From Chamaecrista fasciculata (Eukaryota > Streptophyta > Magnoliopsida > Fabales > Fabaceae), in assembly GCA_003254925.1 (NCBI GenBank), contig QANZ01017153.1:87810-151809 (forward strand): a DNA stretch of 64,000 nucleotides. The letters are read 5' to 3'. Shown piece by piece: positions 11,400-23,561 of this stretch. Both the position numbers and the translations under genes were made by a program. Within the stretch, counting starts at the first letter, position 1. Each line of letters opens with the position of its first letter. The notes below the pieces were generated by a model, which searched no databases, was not told where the DNA came from, and saw only the letters and a program-made list of their open reading frames with translations.

Positions 11400-12118
11400 G
11401 GTCATGCATGTATAGGATTTTAATGAAATTAGTTAGGGTCTTGCCATCTACACATGTGGCGGGTATAGTAGTTGTGGCACTAATTGCTACAACCTCTTTT
11501 TTCATTTTGTGTCTGAACTTGCCATCTACAATCCACAACATCATTAATTGTAAATCCTTCAGAAATCTATATACTCTACCATGGACCAAGCATTTTAATC
11601 ATAACAGCAAGGATATCTGTATTTAATTATTTTTTTCTATACGTAGATCGTGTTTATGTCTACCAAACTATTAATTACAATTTACACGTACGGAACAATT
11701 TAATTTCTGACAAATCTACCCAAGCCTTCCACGTGCTATGATATATATATATATATGTACTTGCCACTAGACGTTGCCAATTTGCCATCACAAAGTAGTT
11801 TGTATTATATTGCTGATTAAAACACTTCCAACTCTCCATGCATATCAAAATTCATATTTTTATTAAACTTATACTCTTAATTAGATTTATAATTATGCTA
11901 AATGTACCATATAAAAATGTGAATACGTTAAATATTAAGAGAGAAAAGAGTTGTTATATACATATATAAAATCAATATTTTAAAAAAAGGATTGATGAGG
12001 GAACCTAAAGTATTTTTGAGTTACCGATTTATTGATTCAAATCGGTCAGATCGGTGATTAGACTGATCATAATATCATAAATATATAAATTTATCTCAGC
12101 AATATACTATTACCCATA
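11400..12118. other. Intergenic between CASPL1E and MITE
   Basis: AT-rich, with a short TA run near 11740. No gene or bounded repeat recognised. Confidence 0.4.
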
Positions 12119-12127
12119 TATATAATT

Positions 12128-12496
12128 GGGTAAATTACACTTTGGTACCATGTGATTTGACCCTATTTCACTTTGGTACCCTGTGGTTTGAAACTTGACA
12201 CTTTGGTACCCTGTGGTATTCTCCATTAACATTTTGGTACCCTTTGGAGCTATTTTGTAATTTTAACCATAATAAATTTTACAAAAATTACATATTGACC
12301 CCAAAAAAATTTGAAATTTTTCATTTTAGTTCCTATATAATATGTATCCAGGGACCTATTTGTAATTTTTTGAAAATTTTTTGGGGTCAATATGTAATTT
12401 TTGCAAAATTTGTTATGGTTAAAATTACAAAATAGCTCCAAAGGGTACCAAAGTGAAATAGGGTCAAACTACAGGGTACCAAAGTGTAATTTACCC
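12128..12496. mobile_element. Mutator-like MITE, copy 1, with 9-bp target duplication
   Basis: The termini are GGGTAAATTACACTTTGG and its inverse, flanked by perfect 9-bp duplications TATATAATT (12119-12127 and 12497-12505). The arms pair over most of the length, so both strands give near-identical short frames. Relative to copy 2 (32611-33040) the right arm lacks about 61 bp between repeated ACCAAAGTG motifs. A 9-bp duplication plus long inverted repeats fits the Mutator superfamily. Confidence 0.85.
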
Positions 12497-12505
12497 TATA
12501 TAATT

Positions 12506-13187
12506 TGACAAAAGACTAAAGAAGACAAGCTGCTCGATCGGTTTAATTTGTGTATTTAGACAAGTTTATACAAACCTTTTTAATGTAGCGTTACGACTTG
12601 AAACGACTATGGGGAAAACACTATTAGATAAACATTGATGGGCCATATATATGTCTTATGATTAATATGTTTATTTAATCGCTATGCCTAGTATGTGTTT
12701 GTGGCTACTATAAATTCAAGTTCCGTTAGGGCATTAAACCCGAGTCTCTTTGGTTCTCTAATCTCTATCACTCAATCCTTTTCTTGAAAACGGTATGGGT
12801 ATAATAATAAATTATAATATCTTGTTTGCAGCTGGTTAAAATTGCAACGACTTCATAATAAAATTTTATATAGTTAGGGTTTTTGAAATTAAATGTCATG
12901 CACTGATCCGGACTTAGAGTATAATTTAAAATTACGTTATAAAAATTGATCATGCTGGCCCATATAATTAACAGTTTAAGTTTATTTATAAGAGAAACGG
13001 CATTGCGAAGAGCTTGTGTGAATGTGGGAGAGAAATTAATGAAACGATATAATTAGATGAATTGTAGTAGTTATAAGTCGTTGGATAAGTAGTAATATTG
13101 CAAGGGAGTGTTTGATGCGAGGATCAAAAAATAATCTGGAGATTATGATGTTTGGGTTAAACTAATTATGTATTTGATAAGTAAACT
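12506..13187. other. Intergenic, nothing recognised
   Basis: AT-rich, with no coding pattern. Confidence 0.4.
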
Positions 13188-13203
13188 AAAAAGTTAATCT
13201 AAA

Positions 13204-13703
13204 GTCTTCATCTGCCCTCATGACAGAAGCTTTAGCTTTAAAAAAGGTTTTACAAAGGGTTCTTGATCTTGATCTCCTGAAAGTAATTTTTGAAACTGAT
13301 TGTGAACAGCTTGCTGATATGGTAAACATGAAAAAGCCTTGCTCAGAGTGGAGATGTGACAATACTTTTGCTGATATCCTTGAACTGAAATCTCGAATTT
13401 CTGTTTGCAATGTCACTTGGATCTGCAGAAGTGCTAACTTGGCTGCAGATTTGCTAGCCAAACTTGCTTTACAGAGGATGAGCAGATTTGATTGGGTCTC
13501 CGGACCACCATCCTCTCTTCTTTCTATCTTGAAGGCTGATAGTATTGCTGCAAGACGTAGAGTTGGCTGAAGCTTTTTTTGGTCTTTTGTTTAGTTTTTC
13601 TGTTGTTACTATCTTTGCTTTTACTTCCTTTCTGGTTTGCTACTGTTTGTGGGATTCTTTTATTCTCGTCTGTTTTGCCTTCGGGCATCTTTTGGCCAAA
13701 AGA
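13204..13703 (+). mobile_element. 5'-truncated LINE with RNase H-like C-terminus
   Basis: An open frame from the truncated 5' edge to 13570 reads as the end of a plant L1 ORF2 RNase H-like domain (RVT_3): EALALKKVLQRVLDLDLLKV, then FETDCEQLADMVN, and VTWICRSANLAADLLAKLAL, the conserved 'R..N..AD.LA' ending. The 3' UTR ends in A-rich sequence. The insertion is bounded by a 16-bp duplication AAAAAGTTAATCTAAA (13188-13203 and 13704-13719). This is a typical 5'-truncated, target-primed reverse transcription product; no reverse transcriptase domain remains. Confidence 0.85.
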
Positions 13704-13719
13704 AAAAAGTTAATCTAAA

Positions 13720-14021
13720 AAGTATATGTCGTTAGCACTTTAATATTCAATAATTTTTTGTGACGAATTAACAAAAAAAAAAGTATGTGCAAGTCATATA
13801 CATCATCAAAAATACGAAATTCATAATCTTAAAATTAAATTTCACACTTCACTCTCTAAAAGAAATATAATTTAATAGTACTTAAAACAACAAATTTTAT
13901 ATTTTTTAAGCTGAATTAAAGCCGGACCCGTGAAGACCCCTAATAAAAAAAATTAAATTTTATTGTAAACAAGACAAACGATCAACGAAAATGGATCCAA
14001 GCCTCATCATGCATGAACCAA
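13720..14021. other. Intergenic, nothing recognised
   Basis: AT-rich, no coding pattern. Confidence 0.4.
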
Positions 14022-14037
14022 ACCTCATCGTTGTAAT

Positions 14038-15968
14038 CTTCTTCCTAATCCCTTCGCTTCGTCTCTCTCCCTCACTCTCTCTGCTTTTGTTTGTTGTGGC
14101 TCGTCCTTGAGTCGTCGTTGTCTCAACAGCGGTAGCCCTCCCACTTTTTATAAGCAGTGTTGAAAATCTCTCTCCTGTGAGAGTCTCTCTCTCTTTATGA
14201 GAGTGTTACTCTGTTTTTAGGGTTTTGTGGCGGCGGCGTTTTGGATCAGAGATCCCACAGTGTTGATCTGGTATGGCTTTCTCTGCGGCGGCGACTCTAA
14301 AGTACTAGACATTTCACGACGACTTCTGACTTCCATGGTGGCATCTTGGTTTAGTTTTGGTTTTTGGGTGCTTGGTCCCTCTATATTTTAGATGACATTA
14401 TTTATGTTCGAGTTCTTTAGATGATTGTAGCTTTAGTTGGATCTCTAGATCCGCTAACTTGACAATTGATTGTCTTGCCACTTTGTCTGATATAGGGCTG
14501 GCAAATAATGACCCAACCCATTAACCCAGCCCAACCCAACTGCCTTATAACCAACCATTACCCAACCATTTAAGTGGTGGGTCATAAATGGGTTGGATAA
14601 ATTATAACCCACCAAATTATGGGTTGGGCTGGATCAACCCATGGGTTACCCATTAACCCATTAATTTTTATCAAAACGTTGCGTTTTCATTTTCTCCCCT
14701 TCCTTCACCCATTTCGCAGCGCTAGGTTTCCCTTGGCTCCTCTACTCGACGCTTCTCCATCGTGTGCTTTCTTCTCTGTTCGCTTTCTTCTTTGTTCGTT
14801 GTAGGTCACGCTTTCTTCTCCGTTTGCCTTTTCTTCATAATCAGGTATGTATTACTCTTCTCATGGTGTGTCGTCTCTTTTCTGTTGTTTTTGTTAGGGT
14901 TTCTTCATCTGCTCTGCAATTTGCTCTCAAAGCTGATTACAAAGTAATTCCTTCAGTTTTTCTTGTTCTACTATGCATTTTTCATGGTGTGTCGTCTCTT
15001 TTTTGTTGTTTTTATTCCTACTTGTTTCTTAGTTTTAGGTTATTTATATTTTGGCCTGATTCATTATTTATTATTGAATATGAAGAAACTACGGATGTAT
15101 GAATACTTCGAATCTGTAATTTTGAGAAGTAACGAGGCATATCTGTAATTTAAAATGTTTTTTAATTCTCAGATCTTGGGCCATAGGATTTTTTAGGGAC
15201 TAAATTGTGATTTTGAAATGAACTTAGGGATGAAAAGTAAATTTATTCAGTAGAAAGTAAAGTGAGTTTGATTGGTGAGACCGGGAGAAGAGAATAAAGT
15301 GAGCAAATGCTGTTTTGTGGGACTAAATTGTAATTTTTAGGGATTAAATTGTAATTTCAAAATAAATTTAAGGGTGAAAAATAAATTATTACGTCATTTA
15401 TTTAATTAATTTACTGATTAAATAATTAATAATTAATTTAATTTTGAAATAAAGTGATAATTTTTTTTAGGGACTAAATTGTAATTTTAAAATAAATTTA
15501 GGGATTACATAATTTATTTAATTAATTTATTTATTAAATAATTAATTTAAAAATTAAATAAATTATTAAATCATTTAAAAACAAATATGTTTTAAATGAG
15601 TTCATGGGTTGGATTGGGTTGACCCTCTTTTAATGGGTCATGACCCACCCATGACCCATTTAAAGAAATTTCATGGGTCATAAATGGGTCATAATGACCC
15701 ATTTATGACCCACCCATTAATGACCCTACCCAAAACCAACACAACTTATCTATTTTGCCACCCCTAGTCTGATATAAGGATGGGTCTTCTTCGATGGATT
15801 GCAAATTCCCTACCTTTGTCAATTGATATCCTGTCTAATGTTACTGACTTACTTTTATACCAGAGAGAAGTTGGCTAATTTTATTTTATTTTATTTTCTT
15901 TCATACTGTGCTTAATTTTATCTTATTTTTAGAATGAATTATGTTTGATGCAAAAAGAAAAAAAAAAG
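14038..15968 (+). mobile_element. Poly-A-tailed retroposon, interrupted by a hAT element
   Basis: A 16-bp imperfect direct repeat (ACCTCATCGTTGTAAT at 14022-14037, ACCTTATCGTTGTGAT at 15969-15984) brackets a sequence ending in an A-rich tail (15952-15967). Without the hAT insertion about 650 bp remain. The first part is CT-rich and then GGCGGCGGCG-bearing, like a LINE 5' UTR or transcript leader; no protein domain was recognised. An internally deleted LINE or a processed copy would both fit. Confidence 0.55.
14493..15766. mobile_element. Non-autonomous hAT element with 8-bp target duplication
   Basis: The ends are TAGGGCTGGCAAA and, inverted, TAGGGGTGGCAAA, flanked by perfect 8-bp duplications GTCTGATA (14485-14492 and 15767-15774). 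Subterminal regions carry many ATGGGTT/AACCCAT and TGACCCA repeats. The centre (about 14690-15160) is CT-rich, resembling a captured gene leader, followed by repeated 'gggactaaattgtaattt' stretches. No transposase was seen, so mobility would depend on one supplied elsewhere. Confidence 0.85.
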
Positions 15969-15984
15969 ACCTTATCGTTGTGAT

Positions 15985-16340
15985 TTGTGATTGATAAATA
16001 AAACTCATAGACGTAGAGGATTTTTCAATCATACATTATACAAATAGTTGTGACGAGACACTTGTCAAGTGTCAACCAATCAATTTAATGCTTCGACCAA
16101 AATGATTGATCGACAATCAATTTATTAGTGCTTGTCTGTGTGCCTCTCTGGCGCTCAATGCGACAAAAAACAGCAGTGACCATTTTTGTTCAAAAAATTA
16201 ATTAAGAGATTAATTGTTATCCAGATAATGATTGTTTTCAGTATTTACGTCATTGAATATTCAAGAGAAAAATATTTGGCAAAAATATTAGTTTGGTTTG
16301 GTCTTTAAATTTTTCAAATGAATTTTACCTTCAGTATTTT
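15985..16340. other. Intergenic, nothing recognised
   Basis: AT-rich; no coding or repeat boundaries found. Confidence 0.35.
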
Positions 16341-16344
16341 CACT

Positions 16345-16560
16345 AAATTTTTTTTTTTTGAGAAAAAAATTTAGGTGAATTGGGTTTCGAGGGCTTACAA
16401 GGCCTGGATAGACTTCCAGGTTCTATGAGTGCTTAGAGAGATACTCATAAATCGCCTACCAACAAGGTCTTCACATCGACAGTGAGAATCGAACTCGCAA
16501 CCTTGTTACAACCTTTCTTAGCTTTTTCACTAATACAATAATGTACACTTGGATATGGAG
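16345..16560 (-). repeat. Possible SINE
   Basis: On the minus strand the sequence contains GAGTTCGATTCTC, close to a Pol III B box, about 36 bp after an A-box-like TTAGTGAAAAAGC, and ends in T- and A-rich sequence at about 16345-16370. This arrangement fits a tRNA-derived SINE. Target duplications were not identified. Confidence 0.4.
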
Positions 16561-16699
16561 GCGGATTATAAAAGCTTTTTCCACCTGGGCCAAGTTTAAG
16601 CTTAACATATAATTCCTTTACTTTAGTTCTGACAAATGAACATTCCGAGCTTGAGCTCACAAATTTCTTTTTTTCGCAAGACAAGCCCAACTTCAATTA

Positions 16700-17485
16700 A
16701 TTTAGAAAAAAAGTTGTTTTGTATTTAAATAGAAAATTTAATCATTTAATCCCTATACTTGACCCAAAATTTTTTATTTAGTCACTGTATTATCAATTCT
16801 TTATACTTTGTAAATCTTAAGGTTTTAGTTTCTATTATTTAAATTTGTTGTATGAATGTTTATTTAAGATAATTCATAATGTTATGAAAATCTAATATTA
16901 AAATTTTGAAATCTTATATCGATCTTGTTAACATTGATTATATAAATAATATTGCATTAATTTTTTATAAGAGCTTTTAGAAAATAATATTATTAGCAAT
17001 AACTAAAGTTTAAAGATTTACAATGTATAAAAATTGATTTAAAAAAGAAACTAAAACTGCAAATACTAAATTAAAAGCTTAAGTGAAGTATAAGTACCAA
17101 ATAATTAATTTCCCTATTTTAATTGATATTCCAACTCTTTTGAAATTATTTCAATATTATGAAAAAATTGTTTGTATCTTGTATTAAACTGAAATTATAA
17201 AATTACTAAAAAAAATTATTAACTTCTCACAATTCTTTATTATAAAAAATATATTTATATATAAATTCTAAAATCATATGAATAGACTGCAGTATAAGAC
17301 TATAAGGTATTGTGTAATTACCGCACTTGTTTTAAATTCTAAAAAAATTGCTAATTTAACTACTTTTATTTAAATAAAATTAGTTGCATAAAGGCTCACT
17401 ATATGTTTGTTTGTTTGTTTTGTTTTTTTTGTCAGACTCACTATGATTGTTGAAGATTCCAAATGCTTTTGGATCGCATGGAGCT
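16700..17485. other. Intergenic, nothing recognised
   Basis: Very AT-rich, no gene seen. Confidence 0.4.
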
Positions 17486-17487
17486 TT

Positions 17488-18740
17488 TTTTTTTTTTTTT
17501 TTATAAGAACTAAAACTTCATTCAAGACCTCTCAAGGGCTAAAATAGATGAAATACAACTAGGCACATCATCAATCCAAACATGACGACCTGGATGAGAG
17601 ATAGCAAATCTAGCTAAAGAATGAGCAACATTATTACAATCACGGCTCACCCAATTTAGAGAGAAAATTCAAATAGATTCCCATGCCACCTAATGTTCCT
17701 CAAGATAACACCAACATGAGAAAAGACAAAGTCACAGTTAATAAAGCTATTTGCAACAGTGGAACTGTCAGTTTCAACCAATACCTTCAAACAATGGAAA
17801 TTATGAGCTTGTTTGGCCTCAAACTCAACTGCCAAGGCTTCCAAAAAATCAACAGGATAGGAAGAGTGGATACAATCAGTTGCAGCACAAATGATTACTC
17901 CATTATGATCTCTAATAACACAGCTAAGACCCACAAAATCGTCAGATAAAGCTGCATCAACATTCACTTTAACGTAACCGAGGGGTGGGGCGATCCAAAC
18001 GCAAGGGGAAGGGCCATTGGGTCTATGAGTGCACTGAGAGGGAAGCAACTCCAATTTAGAAATGAAATTTCTGGTACTATTCCACAAATGAATCTCGTTA
18101 ACAACAACAGTAGATGGATTCACCACTTTCCCATTTCTTCTCTCCCAAACCTTGTAGATGCCAATGGCGAAAGTGATAACCTGTTTTGCATCCCATTGGG
18201 ACATAGCAATAGACAACCATTCTAAGAAAGAAATGTTACAGTCATGTTCATGAATAAAGGGCAACTCAGAAAAGCTCCAAAAAGAATGGAGGGCAGAACA
18301 TGAAAGTAAAGCATGGTTAATATCCTTATCGTGTAACTCACAAATAGGGCAGGATGAAATAATATCAAGACCTCTACTAACCAAGGCAGTTCTAGTGGGT
18401 ATGATACCTCTGCAAGCACGCCATAGGAAGGATTTGAATTTAGGAGGAACTTTTAGTTTCCAAATATCTTGCCAAGTGCTTTTGAAGTCCCGAAGAGCCC
18501 TATCACTGGCATTACCTTGGAGATCAGTGGCATCCTTAAAGTATCTATACCCCGTTCTCACATCATACTGCCCGTTCTTGGAATACTCCCAAAACAACGA
18601 ATCACAGGAAAAAGATACAGGAAGAGGCATCTCACAAATAGCTTTGGCAAAGTCGTAATTGAACAAATCATAGTGCCCGTTCTTGGAGCCTTTTTTGTTT
18701 ATGCATGTAGCATTCTTAAAATTTTGGGCTCCCAAGCATA
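17488..18740 (-). mobile_element. 5'-truncated LINE: zinc-binding RT domain and RNase H
   Basis: The minus-strand frame (17656-18735) has the plant non-LTR retroelement C-terminus. First comes the zf-RVT region: WKLKVPPKFKSFLWRACR, then CPICELHDKDINHALLSC. An RVT_3 RNase H-like part follows: VKVNVDAALSDD, VVIRDHNGV-like sequence, EALAVEFEAKQA and VLVETDSSTV. The frame breaks at 17656; a one-base shift restores NWVSRDCNNVAHSLARFA, so it carries a frameshift. A poly-T block at 17487-17502 is the poly-A tail. No clear target duplication was found. No reverse transcriptase core remains and there is no ATG at the frame's start, so it is dead. Confidence 0.85.
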
Positions 18741-18744
18741 ACTA

Positions 18745-19577
18745 ATAAAGTAATAATATTACCAGGCCAAAAAAAATATAATAAAGTAATAATCTTATCT
18801 TATGCAACAAATGAACAAATACCTCAACCTAATTTTATGGTTTCAATCAGTGATTGACTAGATTATAAGTAAAACTCTCCATAGTTGATCGATTGAACCT
18901 AGCAAAAGTTCAACATTATTCATTTGACTATAATTAATATCAATTTAATGGAAAATTCCTACACAATAGACATCAATTAAGAAGTTCACAGGTGGAAGGG
19001 ATAGTATTTAAATTTTAGCTGCATGTATACATATTTTCCCCTCTTTTTGCAAAAGAATTTACGTGAATATTCAAGTTTAAAACCAAACAACACATTACAA
19101 AAAAAAAAAAGAAGAGATTAATGCTATAGAAAGTTCTATTGTTGAGACACTTAAATTTGTGTGTTTGTCCCTCTCTTTAAATTCTTTTAATTTTAAAAAT
19201 AAAAACAAGAAAAAATATGTTGTCACCACCATTCAAAACTAATCTGAAGATAGGGATTTATAGTTTTACGACAAATTAGATCTTCAAAATGTTACCCACA
19301 AGTAAAATTAACCATTGTCAACCTTATCGCCTACCGTTCAATATGATTATATATAATGAGTTAAGTGGGTAAGCATATACATCAAATGTTGGTGGAAGAT
19401 ATTGAGAAGACTTAGTCTTGTGATTTAATTATGCCTAATTAAAAAACTATATATTCTATTCATCAGCTTCTTCGTTCAAACTAATGAAGACTAGCTACAT
19501 CTTGTCCTAATTAAAATTTGTTTTTTATTGTTACTATATAAGTATTGAGAAATTGAATTGTTCAGTCAAGTCTTTAC
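18745..19577. other. Intergenic, nothing recognised
   Basis: AT-rich, no coding pattern. Confidence 0.4.
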
Positions 19578-19586
19578 AATTAAATA

Positions 19587-20118
19587 GGTGAAAGGGTCAT
19601 TTTGGTCCTAAATGTATACCTTAATGTTCATTTTGGTCCATTATGTTTCAAAAGGTTCAAATTGGTCCTAAACATTTACAAAATGTTTAATTTTAGTCCT
19701 AAATGTTGGTAAAATGTTTCATTTTGGTCCCAAATTATTGAATTTGATCATATTTCTTTTATCTCACATTTTAAGTTCAAAGGACTTGTTAAGAGGAACA
19801 TGTAACTCTAAATTTGTCGCATTTGAATTTGAAACGAGATAAATATGATGCTTTTTTTACCATGAAACGAGCAGTCAATCTTTAGGACTGATTTGATCTC
19901 GTTTGTTGACGGTCCCAAGTGGATATAGAAAATACTTTTTGAGAACAATATGTAGCTCTAAACTCGTCAAGTTTGAACTTGAAACGAGTCATAATCAATA
20001 GTTTGGACCAAAATGAAACATTTTGCCAACATTTAGGACCAATTTGAATATTTTGAAACATAATGGACCAAAATAAACATTAGGGCATACATTTAGGACC
20101 AAAATGAACCTTTAACCC
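19587..20118. mobile_element. MITE with 9-bp target duplication (Mutator-like)
   Basis: Perfect 9-bp direct repeats AATTAAATA (19578-19586, 20119-20127) flank inverted arms of more than 100 bp built of 'cattttggtcc' and 'ggaccaaaatg' motifs. The left end is GGTGAAAGGGTCATTTTGG and the inverted right end GGGTTAAAGGTTCATTTTGG. The centre holds two further 'aactcgt' type repeats. Non-coding. Confidence 0.8.
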
Positions 20119-20420
20119 AATTAAATATATAGCTTTCAAATGATGGTAAAACATTTTTTTTCTGTTGTGATAATAAAGCATATATATATCAAATATAATT
20201 AAAACTTTTGTTTTAAAGAAAAAATATATAAATACTTTTTTATAAATATATATATATATATATATATAACTATATTATATGTGTGAGGGTGCTTTTGGTT
20301 GGTAAAAAATAATTAAATTAAAAATTTTAAAAATAAGAAATAAACATGGAGAACTTGATAATTGGCTGAGTGTATAGATAATAGGAGAGAGAAAGTAGCA
20401 GATGAGATTTAAGAAAGTGA

Positions 20421-20705
20421 AAACTTATTATTTGGTCTTTTAATTTTCACACTTCTAACGATTTAGTCCTTGAATAATAGAAATATACTATTTAATTAGT
20501 CACTGAATAACTACAAATGTCAAATCAAACGTTACATACATATTTCCGTGCCCTAAACTTATTATTTGGTCTTTTAATTTTCACACTTCTAACGATTTAG
20601 TCCTTGAATAATAGAATATACTATTTAGTCACTGAATAACTACAAATGTCAAATCAAACGTTACATACATATTTCCGTACTCGTTAGGGCACAGAAAGCT
20701 CCTAA
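20421..20705 (+). repeat. Tandem pair of 134-bp units with Helitron-like 3' end
   Basis: Two units start AAACTTATTATTTGGTC (20421 and 20555). The second runs on through CGTTAGGGCAC to CTCCTAA followed by T, while the first is cut short at CCGTGCCCT. A related end occurs at 36585 (GCCCCTAG followed by T). A hairpin-like segment, a CTRR terminus and a following T fit a Helitron 3' end, but the 5' TC end was not found. Confidence 0.45.
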
Positions 20706-20709
20706 TATA

Positions 20710-23400
20710 TATATGTGTGTTTTTCATAAATTAGTAATATCACAATTGGTTCTAGGTTTTTTTTTTTAAAAAATATAGACATGCTCGTATTATAATTTTA
20801 TAGTAAAAAAAAATGTTAAACACAATAAACTTATAATATAATTTAGCTAAAAACAATACCACTTCCTCCTAATGCTCCTATATATTGCGTGCCCGTATAC
20901 ATTTAATGTTCACAAAAATTTAAAATTATATAAAAATTAAATAATTTATTTTATTTTATTTTGAAAAACTAAAAATATTAATTAGAAAGAGGAGATGGAC
21001 ATGGGATGCTTTATGTTTTTAAAATTATTTGATCACATGGACGTGGAAAAGGGGATTGGACGTGTGGATGAGGATGGTACATGGACGTGGGTTTCTTTTA
21101 TATATATATATATATATTTAAATTATTTTATTTCATATATTATATTAAAATAATTTATTTTATAACATAGTTTTAAAAGATTGACTATTAAAACATTCCT
21201 CAGATAAATATAATAATATAAATATAAATATAGATATAAATATATATAAATAGTTTCAAATTATTCATAATTTCATAGAGCGTATATGTCATATAGGATA
21301 TATACGAAAATATGAATCCTACTGACGTACGTGCATGCGCAAAAGCCAATCTGAGATTTTGAGGTTCTTGATTGTTCTACTTATGATAAATAAATTCATG
21401 AAGTTTCTATTTGAAATATTTATGGATTTTAGTCTTTATATTTATATAATGATCAAAGAATTAGAAAAAAATTGGGTCAACATAAAATCAGACCTTCTTG
21501 AAGGTTCAATTTGGTATTGAAAATTGTAACTTGTAATTATGTCCCCCAGAGGATGGTAGCTGCTAGTATATAATATTGTAAAAAGACTAAACAGTGTATG
21601 CATAATTTGACATTTGAAAGATATGTACATTATTTTTCAATGCTTTAAGTCACTATTAATAGATTTCTCTTTAATATGAATTAAATAATCGTTCAAAATG
21701 TGTACATGGCTTTAGCCTAGTTGGATTAAATTATATATTTAATTACTCCAATATAGATTAATTAAAAGTTGTCAATAACTCAATATATATAGATTAGCAG
21801 ATCTTAAATAAATAAATAAAAAGTATGCCAACATAATGACTGATTTTATGAATGTTTTCAAAGCTCAATACATCTGAACCCAGGTGGGTTAAAATTAATT
21901 AAAGAGAAAGATGATTTGAAAGTATAACAAATGGAGATTCCTTCTTTTTTCAAGCCACTAATCTGTGTTTTTTTCTTCCTTTACGAATTTGTGTACATAT
22001 ATTCAACTTGGGATTGTTAAATAAAACACATACTGTATGGGATTAGCTTTAGATAGGTTTTTCTGGAGAAAGTTAAAAGTCTCATTGATTTAACATATTA
22101 TTCGATTATTTTATAGTGGGGTCTCATCTACTAATGTTATTTTAAAAAAACAAAGAAAAATTAAAAGATATACTTGTCCAATAAAAAAAAGATTAAAAGT
22201 GTGAAGTGTGAAGTGTCTATTAATTGGTTCAGCTATTAGCTAGCTAACCCTTCTACAAGTAATCCTACTCCTACCAAACAAGATGATAAACCTTCTAGAA
22301 CGAGCAGCATCTACACGCAATTTGTACAAATTAATATCATAATTCAATATTTGTTCTCTCAGGCCCAAAAAAAAAAAAAATTCAATATTTGTTCTCTAAT
22401 TAATTCAAAATTGTTTAATGGTCTTATTGGATTGCTATCTCCTTAAGTTCTAATGCAGGTAACTGGCAAATCATTTACTTCAATTAATTATTCTCTGCAT
22501 AGAGAATAATTCAGATGTCTTTAATGATCTCATTATTGAATAGGATTGACATTTTAATTATCAAAATTCTTTCATAAATATACAATACTTTCGTAAAAAT
22601 ATTAAGCATGTTTACTAATATATACTAATTAAATTATAAAACTGTCCTTTTACAATGTTTTTGTTACAAAAACTGGTAGAGAAAACCCAAAGTAACTATA
22701 CTTGAAATCTTGTTCTTGTTTCTTAGTTGTTGAGTAATGAGTGGCTTGTGCCACTTAAATTAGGTAAAAGTTAAATGGTTGAATTAGGGTAATTTTCCAA
22801 ACAATATATTTAAAGCTTCAAAAGCTTACTTGTGTTCTAATTTTTCTTTTTCTTTAGATTGTTTAATTGAATCACTCAACTGCGAGCAATATGGAAGAGA
22901 AATATATAGAATTGTTTTTCAATTTAATTTTTTCTCTCACTACGTATAGTAATTGAAATGATTGCAGAAAAACTGCACATGCACTTTCTAGTTTGAGGCA
23001 GAAGCAGAGGAGGCTAAAATTAAGGATAAAGGATTCACTAATATCGAATACAAATCAACAAGTCTCTGTAGTTGAAGTGTTAATAACTTACACGTCTTTA
23101 CTTTGTCCTATGGTCCCATGACACACAGACATAAAACTTGCAACAATCAATCAAATTATAATATTGAAAGAAAAAGAAATTTATAATAGAGAGACCAAAC
23201 TTGTATCCAAATCATATCAACCAAAGTCAGAATCCAAGATTACAATATATATCCTAGTTTCTTTGATCTGACAACCTAAAATATCTTTTGCATGAACCAT
23301 GTGAGCTTGGCATAATCTCATATTTTTACAAATATTCTAACCATTACTTCTTAATGATATGATCTGACAGCAAGCAAATCATCGACTGTTCAAACTTCAA
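20710..23400. other. Long intergenic stretch upstream of CASPL1D
   Basis: AT-rich with TA runs (for example near 21100). A small duplication of TTCAATATTTGTTCTC occurs near 22340 and 22380. I see no gene. Confidence 0.4.
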
Positions 23401-23411
23401 ACCAGCTCACA

Positions 23412-23419
23412 TATAAATA
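23412..23419 (+). promoter_or_regulatory. Putative CASPL1D TATA box
   Basis: TATAAATA lies 150 bp upstream of the start codon, in a plausible position for a plant promoter. Inferred from sequence only. Confidence 0.4.
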
Positions 23420-23561
23420 TATATAGTGGCGTGCAGGATACTCCACATTTCAACTTTATCCTTAGACTTTTTGGTTTCACTTGGCGGATTCACACACATA
23501 TTTATTATATATATAAGAACATCATAAATCATTGCTAGCTTGAAGAGTATCAATCATCATC

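Noticed and set aside
12244-12441. Almost identical 63-residue frames on both strands
   Set aside because: They come from the palindrome of the MITE at 12128-12496 and are not proteins.
14619-15148. Phe/Leu/Ser-rich frames
   Set aside because: CT-rich interior of the hAT element; overlapping frames without domain or splice support.
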